64,000 bases of DNA from Theocolax elegans (taxonomy: Eukaryota; Arthropoda; Insecta; Hymenoptera; Cerocephalidae): positions 40,320,711 to 40,384,710 of the forward strand of contig CM047425.1 of assembly GCA_026168455.1 (NCBI GenBank), written 5' to 3'. The notes under the pieces are model-generated. The model worked only from the letters and a program-made list of their open reading frames with translations. It ran no database searches and was not told the DNA's origin. The translations under genes were made by a program, and so were the position numbers. Below, piece after piece: positions 31,872 to 42,435 of this stretch; the stretch's first letter is position 1, and each line of letters starts with the position of its first letter.

Positions 31872-34664
31872 TTGGATACTTCCGAAGTATTTGAAACACT
31901 AGGGATTTCATCTGAAATCCCGGTTGAGAGTACTTCTCCCGACGTAACACGTCGGCTGCTGCTGGTCAAAAAAATAATGGCCAGCAGCTATGAAGCCCGA
32001 ATGGCCCAGCTTATGCGTGAATCACGCATAGCTAGGGATATTCGTCGGGAAACGAAGAAGCTTCCGATTGAGGCAGTGTATGCCCAGTTGGAGCATCTGA
32101 GTTTAAACGCAAATGGCGAAGAGGCGGAGTGCCGCGAACGCCTTTTGCGTCACCGGATAAGATGTGTAGACATTAATCTGGAAATACCATGGTTCCCTGA
32201 ATACGATGAGAATGTAAGGGCAGAGCCTGCACATAAACCTCTAGTATGTCAGGAACTGTGGGAAATTAGGAAACCTCGTTCCAGGAAAGGGAGTGTGGTC
32301 CCATCAGGAACGGAAGTTTCCTGCGAGTCCGAAATGTCGGATCGCGAAAGGGTTGCTAGTGACAGAGCACCTATCCCTGAAGAAGATGGAGCTCTGTCAC
32401 CAAGTGGTCTGTCCAGAAACTCGCCATTGAGTACTGCACAAAGCCCGAGGTTGGCACCAACAGGTGCTATACCTAAACGTTTTGGTGAGGTACTGGCAGC
32501 TAACATGACCACGACTGCAATCCCTTATGTTCCTGTTTCGGTGGCTGCAACCTCGTGCACAACCACTACGTCGACGGTTACGACCGTGACGACTGCTCAA
32601 CTCGGAGGTTTTTATGCACCCGCACATTACCTCCCAATTGAAGAGCAGAGAAACAGTGGACATCTTGGCACTAGAGAGAGTGAAGTGCCAACACAACATT
32701 TTGACTTGGGTTCGCAGACGGAAGCCGACCGTCGTACGTCACGAGGATACACCTCTAGACAATACGACAACAGGCAACCTGAAGCTAATACAACCGAACG
32801 TCAATTTGTTGATGATAGGAATGGATATGACCTTCCTAATGACGTCAGTGTTCAATCTTACGAAAAACCGAGATTTGAACAGAGACGTCGTGAGACCTCT
32901 TCTAAGACTTGTGAAGGACAAGATAGAAGAGAGAGGCGTGAGTACACGACTCCAAACAGAAATTCACGACACCATCGTTCTGTGAGTAGAGCCTCAAGCA
33001 ACGATGAACGTCGTGAAAGCTGTACGGAGAGACGTACTCATAAACGTCAGTCCAACCGTAAACTCGACGACCGAGCACAGACGGAAATTCCGGAGCAAGG
33101 TCACAAAGAGAGGTCGGACAGACGTAGAGAAACGCCTCGAGAGAAACGTGCGGTGGCCACTTGCGATCAGTGCACTCAGACGGATTCGTCCGATGGGTAT
33201 CAGTCTGATCGCGAACCTGCTCGTAGGAGATCCGATTCTCGTAGAGCGGCTGAAGGCCGACAAGAGAATAGGAATCCTTCTACCAGCAGGCGTAGGAGTT
33301 CCCGGACGGATAATAGAGACGACCGTCGGGAAAGAGAGTCCTACGAAGCCAGGCCAAGGTATCGTGAAGACGATAACCGAACGCACGAACGGACAGGGTG
33401 CGCACGAGAGCTGCGTATCTGGAACATGTCCTTTGATGGTGAGACCAAAAAGGACGCGGAAGAATTTCTGAACCGTTTGCACGACTTCAGAAATGACAAC
33501 GAGTTCTCAGATCGCAGGATGTTCAGTGCCCTGCCCAATGTGTTCTCAAAATCAGCACTGTTCTGGTATAGAACAGTTCAGCCATCTCTTCGAGATTGGC
33601 GTGATTTTGAAATCGAGTTCCTAAATGAGTATGGCCGTATAATAAATGACGAAGATTTACTCATGGAACTTCGATCAAGAACACAAAATGAGGGAGAAAA
33701 GGCTACGACGTTCTTGAACTGTTTCAGAGCGATCGTGAATAAGTTTAAATGCCCTCCCTCTTTAGAACAACAGGTGAAGATGGCCTACTCGCAGATGAGG
33801 CCAGATTACCGTAGGTACATACCAGTACGACAAATCAGGAATTTCTCTGATTTGACAAGCTACGGTAAAGAGTACGAGCAGCATTTAACATGGGACACGA
33901 AATTTTCCAGTTCCAACGTTAAACGCGAGAAGCTCGTACCAGAAGCTTTTCCGAAACAGAGTGGTGCAGCACGAGTTTCGGGTAAAGTGGCGACTGTTAC
34001 CGAAAAGAGTAAGGATGAGTCTTCTCATTCGGATAAACAGTCGTCTAAGAAAACTATTAAGAATAAGAGCAAGAAAAGTGCGAAAAACTCGCCAAACTCT
34101 TCTTCGAGCGAATACGAAGCAGCCGGTGTGTACGGTACTTCCAACGTCGCTAATAGTTTTCAGAAACGATACGGCAAATCGAATAATGGAGTGAGTGCCC
34201 CCAATTCGAAATCCGTATCGTACGTGCCTGTTTCTCAACAGTCACCTGGGCAACAAAAACAGAGCTCGGGCAAAAGAGAAAGACGTGTTTTGACGAATTC
34301 TCAACTGCCCCAGCAAAACGTTTTTGTCCCACAAATGGCACAAAACCTGGTGAGGTATGTGCAACCACAGGCGACGGCAGTAAACCCAACGAACCTGAGC
34401 ACCAACTTTGTCGGCGTGTGTTTCACATGCCAAAAAGTCGGTCATAGGTCGTCGGATTGCCCGAGCCGAACATGCTACCGATGCGGAAACATTGGGCACT
34501 CCGCTGAGCAGTGCTCTACCGAATTGGTAGCAAAGGAGTGCCAGCTGTGTGGAACTAGTGGCGTTACACTCCAAACATGTCCTAACTGCGTCAGATTCCT
34601 CCAAAACGTGGGAAACCTGAACGCAGGGCACCCGAGCTGCCCCGGGCGCCCTGCACTGCAGTAA
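31872..34664 (+). CDS. gag: Gypsy gag polyprotein
   Basis: 930 codons open from 31872; the first ATG is at 31977 (residue 36), a possible true start, as an in-frame TGA lies at 31866-31868. The middle (~520-690) is a retrotransposon Gag core: WNMSFDGETKKDAEEFLNRL, ALPNVFSKSALFWYRTV, FEIEFLNEY, QVKMAYSQMRPDYRRYI. The region before it is long, charged and repetitive in R/E. Zinc knuckles: CFTCQKVGHRSSDC (850-863), CYRCGNIGHSAEQC (868-881), then CQLCGTSGVTLQTC with Val in place of His. Gag assembles particles and binds RNA. pol overlaps the last 80 bases in the -1 frame. Confidence 0.9.
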   Translation: MDTSEVFETLGISSEIPVESTSPDVTRRLLLVKKIMASSYEARMAQLMRESRIARDIRRETKKLPIEAVYAQLEHLSLNANGEEAECRERLLRHRIRCVDINLEIPWFPEYDENVRAEPAHKPLVCQELWEIRKPRSRKGSVVPSGTEVSCESEMSDRERVASDRAPIPEEDGALSPSGLSRNSPLSTAQSPRLAPTGAIPKRFGEVLAANMTTTAIPYVPVSVAATSCTTTTSTVTTVTTAQLGGFYAPAHYLPIEEQRNSGHLGTRESEVPTQHFDLGSQTEADRRTSRGYTSRQYDNRQPEANTTERQFVDDRNGYDLPNDVSVQSYEKPRFEQRRRETSSKTCEGQDRRERREYTTPNRNSRHHRSVSRASSNDERRESCTERRTHKRQSNRKLDDRAQTEIPEQGHKERSDRRRETPREKRAVATCDQCTQTDSSDGYQSDREPARRRSDSRRAAEGRQENRNPSTSRRRSSRTDNRDDRRERESYEARPRYREDDNRTHERTGCARELRIWNMSFDGETKKDAEEFLNRLHDFRNDNEFSDRRMFSALPNVFSKSALFWYRTVQPSLRDWRDFEIEFLNEYGRIINDEDLLMELRSRTQNEGEKATTFLNCFRAIVNKFKCPPSLEQQVKMAYSQMRPDYRRYIPVRQIRNFSDLTSYGKEYEQHLTWDTKFSSSNVKREKLVPEAFPKQSGAARVSGKVATVTEKSKDESSHSDKQSSKKTIKNKSKKSAKNSPNSSSSEYEAAGVYGTSNVANSFQKRYGKSNNGVSAPNSKSVSYVPVSQQSPGQQKQSSGKRERRVLTNSQLPQQNVFVPQMAQNLVRYVQPQATAVNPTNLSTNFVGVCFTCQKVGHRSSDCPSRTCYRCGNIGHSAEQCSTELVAKECQLCGTSGVTLQTCPNCVRFLQNVGNLNAGHPSCPGRPALQ
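34610..34654 (+). promoter_or_regulatory. programmed -1 ribosomal frameshift signal
   Basis: Slippery heptamer G-GGA-AAC at 34610-34616, in register with gag codons GGA (34611) and AAC (34614). A 6 nt spacer leads to a GC-rich stem: GCAGGGC (34623-34629) with GCCCTGC (34648-34654), plus four more pairs CCCG/CGGG (34631-34634, 34643-34646) across one mismatch. The pol frame is open through the site, from a stop near 34580. Confidence 0.85.
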
Positions 34665-36544
34665 GTAAACCGCATGGTTTACAAGGGCAAGAGTTTAAGG
34701 TTGGAGAACCCTCTAAACTCTTTAAGAAGTCTAGCAAATCATTTGCTGACTTCTCTAAAGTCCTTAACGGAGATCAAATTCCCTCTCAGACCGAAGTTGG
34801 TGTCGAAAGTAAGTCTGAGTGTAAGGATTCTAAATGTTCTGGGGATTCGACAGATGGAAAAGTTCTTAGAACACAACCTGTCAATCCCACCCGAGCTTTG
34901 CAAGGTAAAACAGAACAAGGAACCTTATTAGACCAACAAAAGCGTGAGGCTAAAGATTGGTCTAAGGAACTCCAAAGGCAAATATACTCTGATAGCAGAG
35001 ATATTATTGGTGAAGAAAGCGTTAAGAGATCGTTATCTCAGCCGCTTAGCACCATCGGAGTGAACGACCTTGGTTGTTGCTCATCGTCACCCCGTTGTGA
35101 CACACCTAGTAATGAGGACAAGAAGCCCTTGGTGGAGAAGGAAATTGTCCTCAACAACGAGCCCTTGGTGGAGAAGGTAGTTGTCGATGGTGTGCATAAC
35201 ATGAACCGTACAAGCTCGTTGCCGAGAAGTACAGTTCAGGGGGGGGCAGATGCCGTACCAAGTACGTCTAAAATGACGCACACGGCATCGACTCCTAACG
35301 ACGATAGTCAAACCGATCAGATAATTGCTGGAATCCAATCGGATAACCGGCTATTCTTTTTGGTACGACTCGGTGGAAAGGACTTTAAAGCACTTTTCGA
35401 TCCTGGCGCCATGGTCTCTCTTGTACGATCAGATGTTGTCGAACAGTACAAGTTTAAATGGAGACCTGTCAAGGTTATCGTGAAAGGTGTGGCTGGACCA
35501 GCTCTTAAAGTCCTTGGCCTAATTGACATCCTATTCTGTGTAGAAGGCCTTGATGGCAATATCCAACTGAGAATTGTAGAGAATATTGAGCATTCCATCA
35601 TTCTCGGTATGGATTTTCTACAACATTGGAATATGGAAGTCAAACTAGGCGAAGCTATTTGGCGTATTGGCGAGAGTGATTGGAGACACTTCGTCAGAGA
35701 TACATCTCATGACATCGATTCGAGGATTTCCGCTGAATGTGCTGGTATAATTGAGATACAGGACGACCAGCGGAAACAAGTCAAAGAGTTAGTTGAAAGC
35801 CTACTCTTGCCCTCGGGAGACGTCCACGGCTTTACGACGTTAACGGAGCACCACATAGAGGTTGATCCTGGTGCAAGACCGGTTCGTCATAAGCCAAGAC
35901 GTATGTCTCCCAAGGTCCTCGAATTTGCCCAGAGTGAGGTCAAAAAGATGTTTGACAAGGGCATTATTGAACCGAGTGCGAGTGATTGGTCAGCTGCTCC
36001 GGTCATCGTTCGAAAGGACGAAGGAAGTTATCGCTTCTGTATCGATTTTCGAGACCTTAATGCAGTCACAAAACGTGATTCTTATCCAATTCCTAATATG
36101 GATACCATATTGGATAAGCTGCATAATGCAAGGTATATATCGAAAATTGATCTTAAGAAAGCGTACTTCCAAATATTAATGGCCGAGGCGAGCCGGCATT
36201 ATACTGCATTTGCTGTACCAGGGTCGGGGCTGTGGCAGTTCACGAGAATGCCTTTTGGCCTCATGAATGCTCCTATGACCTTTGCACGGCTTATAGATGC
36301 AATTTTCGGGCCTAAGGTGGAACCTCATGTGTTTGGTTATTTAGACGACTTGATCGTCATTACCGAAACTTTTGAGGACCATCTGAAATGGCTCGAATAC
36401 GTACTAAGGACGTTGAATGACGCTGGACTCGAAGTGAATCGAGAGAAGTGTGAGTTCTGTTGCTCCAGCGTAACGTTCCTTGGGTACAAATTGGACGCGG
36501 ACGGCTTGAGGCCTGACGAGGAACGAGTCGCTCCAGTTCCTTAA
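34617..36544 (+). pseudogene. pol: Gypsy pol, first part: protease and reverse transcriptase
   Basis: Entered from gag by -1 frameshift; the frame is open to the stop at 36542-36544. About 190 linker residues precede a retropepsin-like domain (FFLVRLGGKDFKALFDPGAMVS). Its catalytic triplet (Asp codon at 35399) reads D-P-G where D-S/T-G is usual. The RT follows: YRFCIDFRDLNAVTKRD, ISKIDLKKAYFQILM, MPFGLMNAPMTFARL, catalytic GYLDD at ~36335-36346, and LGYKLDADGLRP. The frame then stops just where the RT connection domain should continue; coding resumes in the +1 frame, so this copy has a one-base indel. Confidence 0.9.
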
Positions 36545-38423
36545 TTACCCTACTCCTCGTAATGTCAAACAGCTGAGATCCTTTCTCGGGATGGTAGGCT
36601 GGTACTCTCGATTCATCAATCGAGAAGCTGACATTAAAGCTCCCCTTACCAAGTTGCTGCGTAAAGACCAGGCTTGGGATTGGGGCGAGGAGCAGGAGGA
36701 GGCGTTCTGTCAGCTTAGAGTTGCGTTAGCTGAAGCGCCTGTACTAGCCCGTCCAGACTTTTCTAAGCCATTTACCGTCCAAAGTGACGCTAGTGACTTA
36801 GCAATAGGTGCGGTGTTGACGCAACTGGACGACGAGGGATTCGAGCATCCGATTGTCTACGTCAGCCGATTATTAAATCGCGCTGAACGTAATTACATGA
36901 CAACGGAAAAAGAATGCTTGGCCCTCATATGGGCTATTAAGAGATTGAGACCATATATTGAGGCCTATCGATTCACGGCTGTGACCGACCATAGTGCTCT
37001 CAAATGGCTCAAAAATCTCAGAGAGCCGTCGGGTAGGTTGGCACGATGGATACTTGAAATGCAGCAATGGGACTTTGAAATAGTGCATAAGAAAGGAGCC
37101 TTGCACTATGTCCCGGACGCGCTTTCTCGTGCCGTCAACCCAGACCCCGACGAAGAAGAGATTGCCTCGTTCGAAGTAATTACAGACCCATGGTATATTG
37201 CTAGGTTAAACGATGTACGCTCATGCCCTCAGAAATTTCCGGAGTGGAAAATTGAGGATGATATGCTATATCGTTTTACAAGTGATAAACTCTTGGACTC
37301 TGTAACAGAACGAGAAGAAGGCTGGCGCCTTGTTCTACCCTTAGAGCAGAGGAACCGAGTCTTAGTAGATTCTCATTTCCACCCATCCATGGGTCATATG
37401 GGAGTTGAAAAGACTTACGAACGTGTTGCGAGAGACTATTATTGGCCAGGTATCTACCACGATACCCGCCAATTTGTTTTACAGTGTCTGATCTGTCAGA
37501 GCTATAAGACGTCTCAAGCAGGTCCTCAAGGCTTGATGGGTAAACGTAACATTGAGAGACCCTGGGCTGTTGTGGCAGCAGACGTAATGGAGCTTCCACG
37601 TAGTAAAAGTCAATACAAATACATCATAGTATTTCAAGACTTGTTTACAAGGTGGATAGAGCTCAAACCATTACGTACGGCGACCGGTAAGTCGGTGTCG
37701 AAAGCATTCGAGGAACTCGTAGTCTTCCGTTGGGAAACGCCAGATTTCCTAATAACGGATAATGGGACGGAGTTCATCAACGGCATCATGTCGCGAATGC
37801 TGGAGGAGTATGGCATAAAACATGTCAGAACCCCTCCTTACCGACCACAAGCCAACCCAGTGGAGAGAACAAATAGAACGTTAAAAACGATGATTGCGAC
37901 GTTTGTGGATTCGGATCATCGTGGGTGGGACACACATTTGCACGAATTTCGTCATGCAATAAACACGGCAATGCAGTCGAGTACCAAAGTCTCACCCGCG
38001 TTCTTAAACTTCGGGCGTCATCCACAACCTGTGAAGAGTCTCCGCAGGGAAGTGGAAAAACGGGAATTTAAGATCCTGGACAATCCCGAAGTATGGCTAG
38101 ATCGTCTTAAAAGACTTGATGCTCTACGCGACTTAGTCAAGAAATACATTGACGAGGAGCAAAGACGTCAAGAAAAGACCTACAATAGAAACAGACGTAT
38201 TGCCTCGTTTCAGGTCGGAGATCTAGTCATGAGGAAGTGCCGAACGCTTTCCCAAGGTGCGAAGGGCATATCTGCTAAGCTTGCGCCAAAGTATGACGGA
38301 CCCTTCGAAGTTAAAGAAGTACTATCTCCAGTAATTCTGAGACTAGAAGAGTCCGGTCGGAAACGGACCGAGGTACACATATCTGATGTAAAAAGATATG
38401 TACCACCTCGGGTTGTCAAGTAA
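36540..38423 (+). pseudogene. pol: Gypsy pol, second part: RNase H and integrase
   Basis: The frame is open from about 36540; the first ATG at 36591 is internal. RNase H: FTVQSDASDLAIGAVL, YMTTEKECLALIWAIK, TDHSALKWL. Integrase zinc finger: HFHPSMGH ... CLICQSYK (HHCC). Catalytic triad region: VVAADVMELP (D), FLITDNGTEFI (D) and NPVERTNRTLK (E). A GPF-type module follows (KYDGPFEVKEV, ISDVKRYV). All key catalytic residues are present. It inserts cDNA into the genome; here it is cut off from gag-pol by the break at about 36540. Confidence 0.9.
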
Positions 38424-38589
38424 AGCAGTAAGGGTTGCGTATCGGTTTGCATGAGAACAGTTATCGAAGGTTGGGCCTGGTAACTGTATGCCATGCATTG
38501 AGAGAGTGATATTTGAGAATACTTGTGTGTGAGTGAATGGGCAATTCTCCCTTATTCGTAATTTATATTTTAATTATGACTAATAAGCT

Positions 38590-38604
38590 TCTGTTTTATT
38601 TCAG
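38590..38604 (+). promoter_or_regulatory. candidate splice acceptor for the third ORF
   Basis: TTCTGTTTTATTTCAG is a good polypyrimidine-AG acceptor immediately upstream of the ORF3 ATG. Splicing to env-position genes is known for Gypsy-group elements. Confidence 0.55.
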
Positions 38605-38611
38605 CTCCCAG

Positions 38612-40366
38612 ATGGACCCAAACGGCGAGTTGATCGCCCTGACGGAGCAGATGCTCCAACAAAGAGCGATCGAGCGCGACGAAGAAGGCCACCGCCGGTT
38701 TGAGAAGGAGGCGGCCAGAAATCGTCGCGCAATATCGCCGGACGCCCGAGACCTGGAGGCAGGAGACGGCGTCACTCCATCTCCACCTCAGCTCATACTG
38801 TTAGGGGAAAGCCCACCGACTTTGGAGACCACTAAAGAGGTAACTCCGGTGTCTCCCGAAGGCTTCGAGGTACCTGCAGATGACCCGCTCGCTGGATGTG
38901 CCCAGTCGGTGCGGGACATCGACCAGGTGCTAGTGGAGTTGGAAGGGACACCACGTGCCTCAACGGTGGACCTCACTTCGTCGGCTGAGTCAACCCCAGT
39001 GGAGCGGATGGAAGTGGATGTGCCTGCGGTATTAGTACCGGGGCCATCCGCCAACATCTACCCCGCAGAATATGCTGAGGAGCTGCGTGAGGCAGAACGG
39101 GAGCAGCAGAAGTCCGTCGCCGCAAATCGCCCACGCCGCAAGAAGAAGAAATCTAGCGGCAACAGGCAATTGACAATGGACGACTACGAATCAGGAGTCC
39201 CCGCCCCACCCCGAGCAACGATTCGGCCGTTCTCGGAAGCAGGGACACCTGTCGTAGGTCCATCACGAGCAGGGAAACTCGATGTTGGGGTCGAGTCCCT
39301 GCCCAAGCAGGCGAAGACTGGGTCATCTACATCCGGCCCGGTCATTACTAGGGGAATTGTCCTCCGACGATTGGTAGCAATACCATTCGATCGGGCGGTA
39401 GATCCCCCTAAAAACGCCTGCTACAATTGCTGGGCAAGCGACCACAGTCACCGGGAGTGTGCGATTTCGCAAAAGACATACTGTCTTAATTGCGGACGCC
39501 GAGGGGTGACTGTGAGGGAGTGCCCCAGATGTTCGGAGCCGCATGATTTGTGGGTCCGAGAACGGGGCTACTCCCCCTTCGCGCCATCTAACCCCGTTGC
39601 ACCGGCCGCTAAGGTCCCTGTCTCGCCACAGGCACCGAAGCGACCAACGCCACGGGCAGGTCCGAAGGAGTCGAAGAAGCGACGGGTGGAGACGTCCACC
39701 CGCAAGGAAGGCGCTAGGAAGGGCTCGTGTGTGAAGCCTTCCAGCAACAAACCTTCCTATGCGGAAGTGGTGGTGGGTCGCCGTGTGGAAGAGGCGACTC
39801 GCCGCCAGGCCGCTGCATTTGGCTTGGATTCCACGGGGCCCTTCGAGCAAGTGAAGGCAGCCCTAAGTGCGGTCGTCCAAGCCAAAGCGGACCAGAAGTC
39901 GAGGGAGTACAGAGAAAGCCTGAACGCTCCCTCGACCAGCGACCAAGCAGCGGAAGCAGGAAGGCAGGGACGCGAAGAGAGCGGGGCTCAGCCAGTCCCT
40001 GTCCAACGAGTCAGTGGAAAGGGTAAGACCAAGACCTCTGTTCCGAAACCTCGTGGGGAGCAGTCGCAGAAGGCTCGGCCTAGCGACTTGCGACGGCCCA
40101 CCCCGATGGAAGTCGACGCTACGAGGATGGCTGGGCCATCTCGTCAGCCGACACCAAAGTCGGGAAGTGGGTCTAAACCCCGTACATCTTCGGAGGTATC
40201 GGCTTCTTCAGCTGGGTCGACAGCACAATCCAGCAACGAGGCGGACATTCTCAGGGAATGTCGTATGTTGCTGGAGGCTGCTGCCAATCTCCCAGCTGAT
40301 GTGGCACGAGATGTAGGACAGGAGGTGGTCCGTATCCTCAAGGACCGCATCCCTTCCCGCCACTGA
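38612..40366 (+). CDS. third ORF of the Gypsy element: Gag-like zinc-knuckle protein in the env position
   Basis: 584 codons from the ATG at 38612 (the frame is open from 38537). A pyrimidine-rich splice-acceptor-like tract ends in AG at 38603-38604, 7 bases before the ATG, so a spliced subgenomic mRNA from the LTR donor (28675) is plausible. No signal peptide, fusion peptide or membrane segment: not an envelope protein. About a third of the way in, CYNCWASDHSHREC (CX2CX4HX4C) is followed by CLNCGRRGVTVRECPRC, where Val replaces His, mirroring Gag's second or first and third knuckles. The rest is Pro/Ser/Lys/Arg-rich and probably disordered. Likely a nucleic-acid-binding accessory protein; function unknown. 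Confidence 0.75.
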   Translation: MDPNGELIALTEQMLQQRAIERDEEGHRRFEKEAARNRRAISPDARDLEAGDGVTPSPPQLILLGESPPTLETTKEVTPVSPEGFEVPADDPLAGCAQSVRDIDQVLVELEGTPRASTVDLTSSAESTPVERMEVDVPAVLVPGPSANIYPAEYAEELREAEREQQKSVAANRPRRKKKKSSGNRQLTMDDYESGVPAPPRATIRPFSEAGTPVVGPSRAGKLDVGVESLPKQAKTGSSTSGPVITRGIVLRRLVAIPFDRAVDPPKNACYNCWASDHSHRECAISQKTYCLNCGRRGVTVRECPRCSEPHDLWVRERGYSPFAPSNPVAPAAKVPVSPQAPKRPTPRAGPKESKKRRVETSTRKEGARKGSCVKPSSNKPSYAEVVVGRRVEEATRRQAAAFGLDSTGPFEQVKAALSAVVQAKADQKSREYRESLNAPSTSDQAAEAGRQGREESGAQPVPVQRVSGKGKTKTSVPKPRGEQSQKARPSDLRRPTPMEVDATRMAGPSRQPTPKSGSGSKPRTSSEVSASSAGSTAQSSNEADILRECRMLLEAAANLPADVARDVGQEVVRILKDRIPSRH

Positions 40367-40448
40367 TTGAAGAGAGAAGAGGACAGCGCGCGGTCGCGAA
40401 TAGATTGTGCCTTCTTTCGACTCGGCCTTCCCGAGGGAAGTAGAGTCT

Positions 40449-40458
40449 AGGGGGGGGC
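40449..40458 (+). promoter_or_regulatory. polypurine tract
   Basis: AGGGGGGGGC just before the 3' LTR (which starts at 40461), where plus-strand DNA synthesis is primed. Confidence 0.75.
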
Positions 40459-40460
40459 TT

Positions 40461-41491
40461 TGTGACGGAAATCGTCACACAATCTTTTCGCGGCAAACGA
40501 AGCATTTAAATTCTGTTAAATGTAAGTCGTCGGAGCCTTTGGTATGTCAAGGCCAACCGACGACATTTGTTTACGTCGATCGAAGTGTACAATTACGCGC
40601 GCAATGGTACGTAGGGATGAGAGCGCGAGTGTGTGTGTGTTCCCCACTCTCATCCCTTTTTCGAAAATTAGGCGATTGCCTAAGCAGTATGTCCCGATCC
40701 GCCGCTCGAGGCGGACAAACTATAACCGGACCGATCGAAAGTTTTCCGGCTGAGAAAAGGCGCGTGAGGCGCAAAGCCGTCGAGTTCCGGGTTAACATCC
40801 TCGTGAGTGAGCCGCGAGTGACGTGGTGAGTGTAAGCAAGGACGGGAAGTGTTGTGTGAGTGCGGACGCGGTTCGCGAGGCACTCGCCGCGGCACAGGGC
40901 CGCCTTCCACCACCGCAGCCGACGTCGTCCTCCGTTGCCCAGGAGGACACAGGGACAAGGATCGGCTGGGCCATCCACGGGGCGCACCCCGGTAAGTCCT
41001 CTTGTATTACCGCGCGTTCCCCCCTTTCCCCGAGTGTATGTGTGTGAGTACATCGGGAGTGTATTCGGGTACGCCGGTACCCGAATAGCGGAGTTCAGGA
41101 AGGAGTCAACCGCAGGCGAGGATCTCGATCCGGTTGACTCCCGGACTTCCGCCCGCGCGAAGCAATATTTGTCGCGGCACACGGCCTGGATGGCCAATTG
41201 TTAAGTAAATACATTTAATAAATGTTTTATTCAATTTTATTTTAATTTATTGTGTTTCTTTTATTCTCCCCGCTCCCGCCGACATTTTAATAATTTATAC
41301 ATCGTGTCGAGGCAAGGAGGATCGCCCGAATCCTCCATACCGTACGTCCCAGCGAACTCGCGTTCCTGGCGACAGCCGCAGTTCGGATAAATAAATTAAT
41401 TGTGTGCGCGGTATTGGGCAACGCGGCCCAACGGTTAATTTTAATTATTAATAATAATTAATTATACCGGGTTCGCGAATACCACGTCACA
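40461..41491 (+). repeat. 3' LTR
   Basis: Same length (1031 bp) and, as far as compared by eye, same sequence as the 5' LTR (offset 12316). Poly(A) signal AATAAA at 41217-41222. Followed by the GAAT duplication. Confidence 0.95.
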
Positions 41492-41495
41492 GAAT

Positions 41496-42204
41496 ATATT
41501 TTAAACTGTTTCTTTTTATATTTTAATCTCCAAAATAAGAAAATTACGTCGACATATATATGTACTAAACTTTGATAATTTCATATATAGATTCAATAGA
41601 TAATCATTGATAAATTATAAAATTATAAATTATACTACTGCAAAAGTTAAAAAACTAATTATGATGAGTAGTAACTGCAGAAAATACATGGTAAATAATA
41701 ATTATAAGTATGTTTAAATGATAAAAATATAAGCTAAATGCGTAAATTTTAATAATTTCTCGCAAACTGTCATTTTTCGCAATTTTAATTTTAATTTGAC
41801 AAATGTAATTTAACACTGATACCTCTTAAACAATTTTAAAGCATGTCAACTATTCAATTTCGGCGGTTGTATTCTCTAGCGAAAAAATCTCACTCCGTAA
41901 AACAGAACCTTCGGCAGTTGTGTCGAAATGTATTATAAAAATTGAGTTATTTAAAACCAACAATTGACTAAAGTGTATATTTCATCTATTTCGATTTAAT
42001 TATAATTATTATAAACATTATGTTACGGTATTAAGTTTTACGATATATTGTTAAATTCTGCATTAAAAATAAGAGTACAACGTTAAATAATAGATAAATA
42101 AAAATAATCTTTTATAAAATTGCCAAAAAACAATTGTCAATATTATTGCTGAGCTAAACCGGCAGTAGTACCAACTTAAAATCATAGACGAAAAATTCGT
42201 TCCT
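41496..42204. other. interior and inner right arm of the Foldback-like element
   Basis: AT-rich, non-coding. 42085-42204 is the complement of 27957-28090; 41496-42080 has no counterpart and no gene signature. Confidence 0.6.
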
Positions 42205-42435
42205 GAGTTATCACCTTTTATAACCGGACTCCGAGTTAGCACCTTTTATAACCGGACTCCAAGGTAGCACCTTTTATAACCGGACTCCGAGGTAGCACCT
42301 TTTATAACCGGACTCCGAGGTAGCACCTTTTACAACCGGGCTCCGAGGTAGCACCTTTTATAACCGGATTCCGAGGTAGCACCTTTTATAACCGGATTCC
42401 GAGGTAGCACCTTCATATCGGGGAACGACGATATC

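Larger units (their letters stand above)
28145..41491 (+). mobile_element. Gypsy-type LTR retrotransposon, 13.35 kb, recent insertion
   Basis: Two 1031 bp LTRs in direct orientation that look identical in the stretches compared, flanked by GAAT on both sides (28141-28144, 41492-41495). Primer site for tRNA-Arg, long leader, gag, pol in PR-RT-RNase H-integrase order, a third ORF, and a polypurine tract. The tRNA-Arg primer and 4 bp duplication resemble the mdg1/412 group. It sits inside a Foldback-like element. One frame break in pol suggests this copy is not autonomous. Confidence 0.95.
27790..42434. mobile_element. Foldback-like DNA element containing the Gypsy insertion
   Basis: Ends are inverted: ATATCGTCGTTCCCCGATA at 27790 and its complement ending at 42434. 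Each arm has tandem 28 bp units (CTACCTCGGAGTCCGGTTATAAAAGGTG type), about 5 on the left (27817-27956) and 7 on the right (42205-42405), then further inverted sequence (to ~28090 left, from ~42085 right). Without the LTR element it is about 1.3 kb. No transposase. Target duplication unclear. Confidence 0.75.

Noticed and set aside
38612..40366. Envelope gene making the element an errantivirus
   Set aside because: No signal peptide, furin site, fusion peptide or transmembrane segment; zinc knuckles instead.
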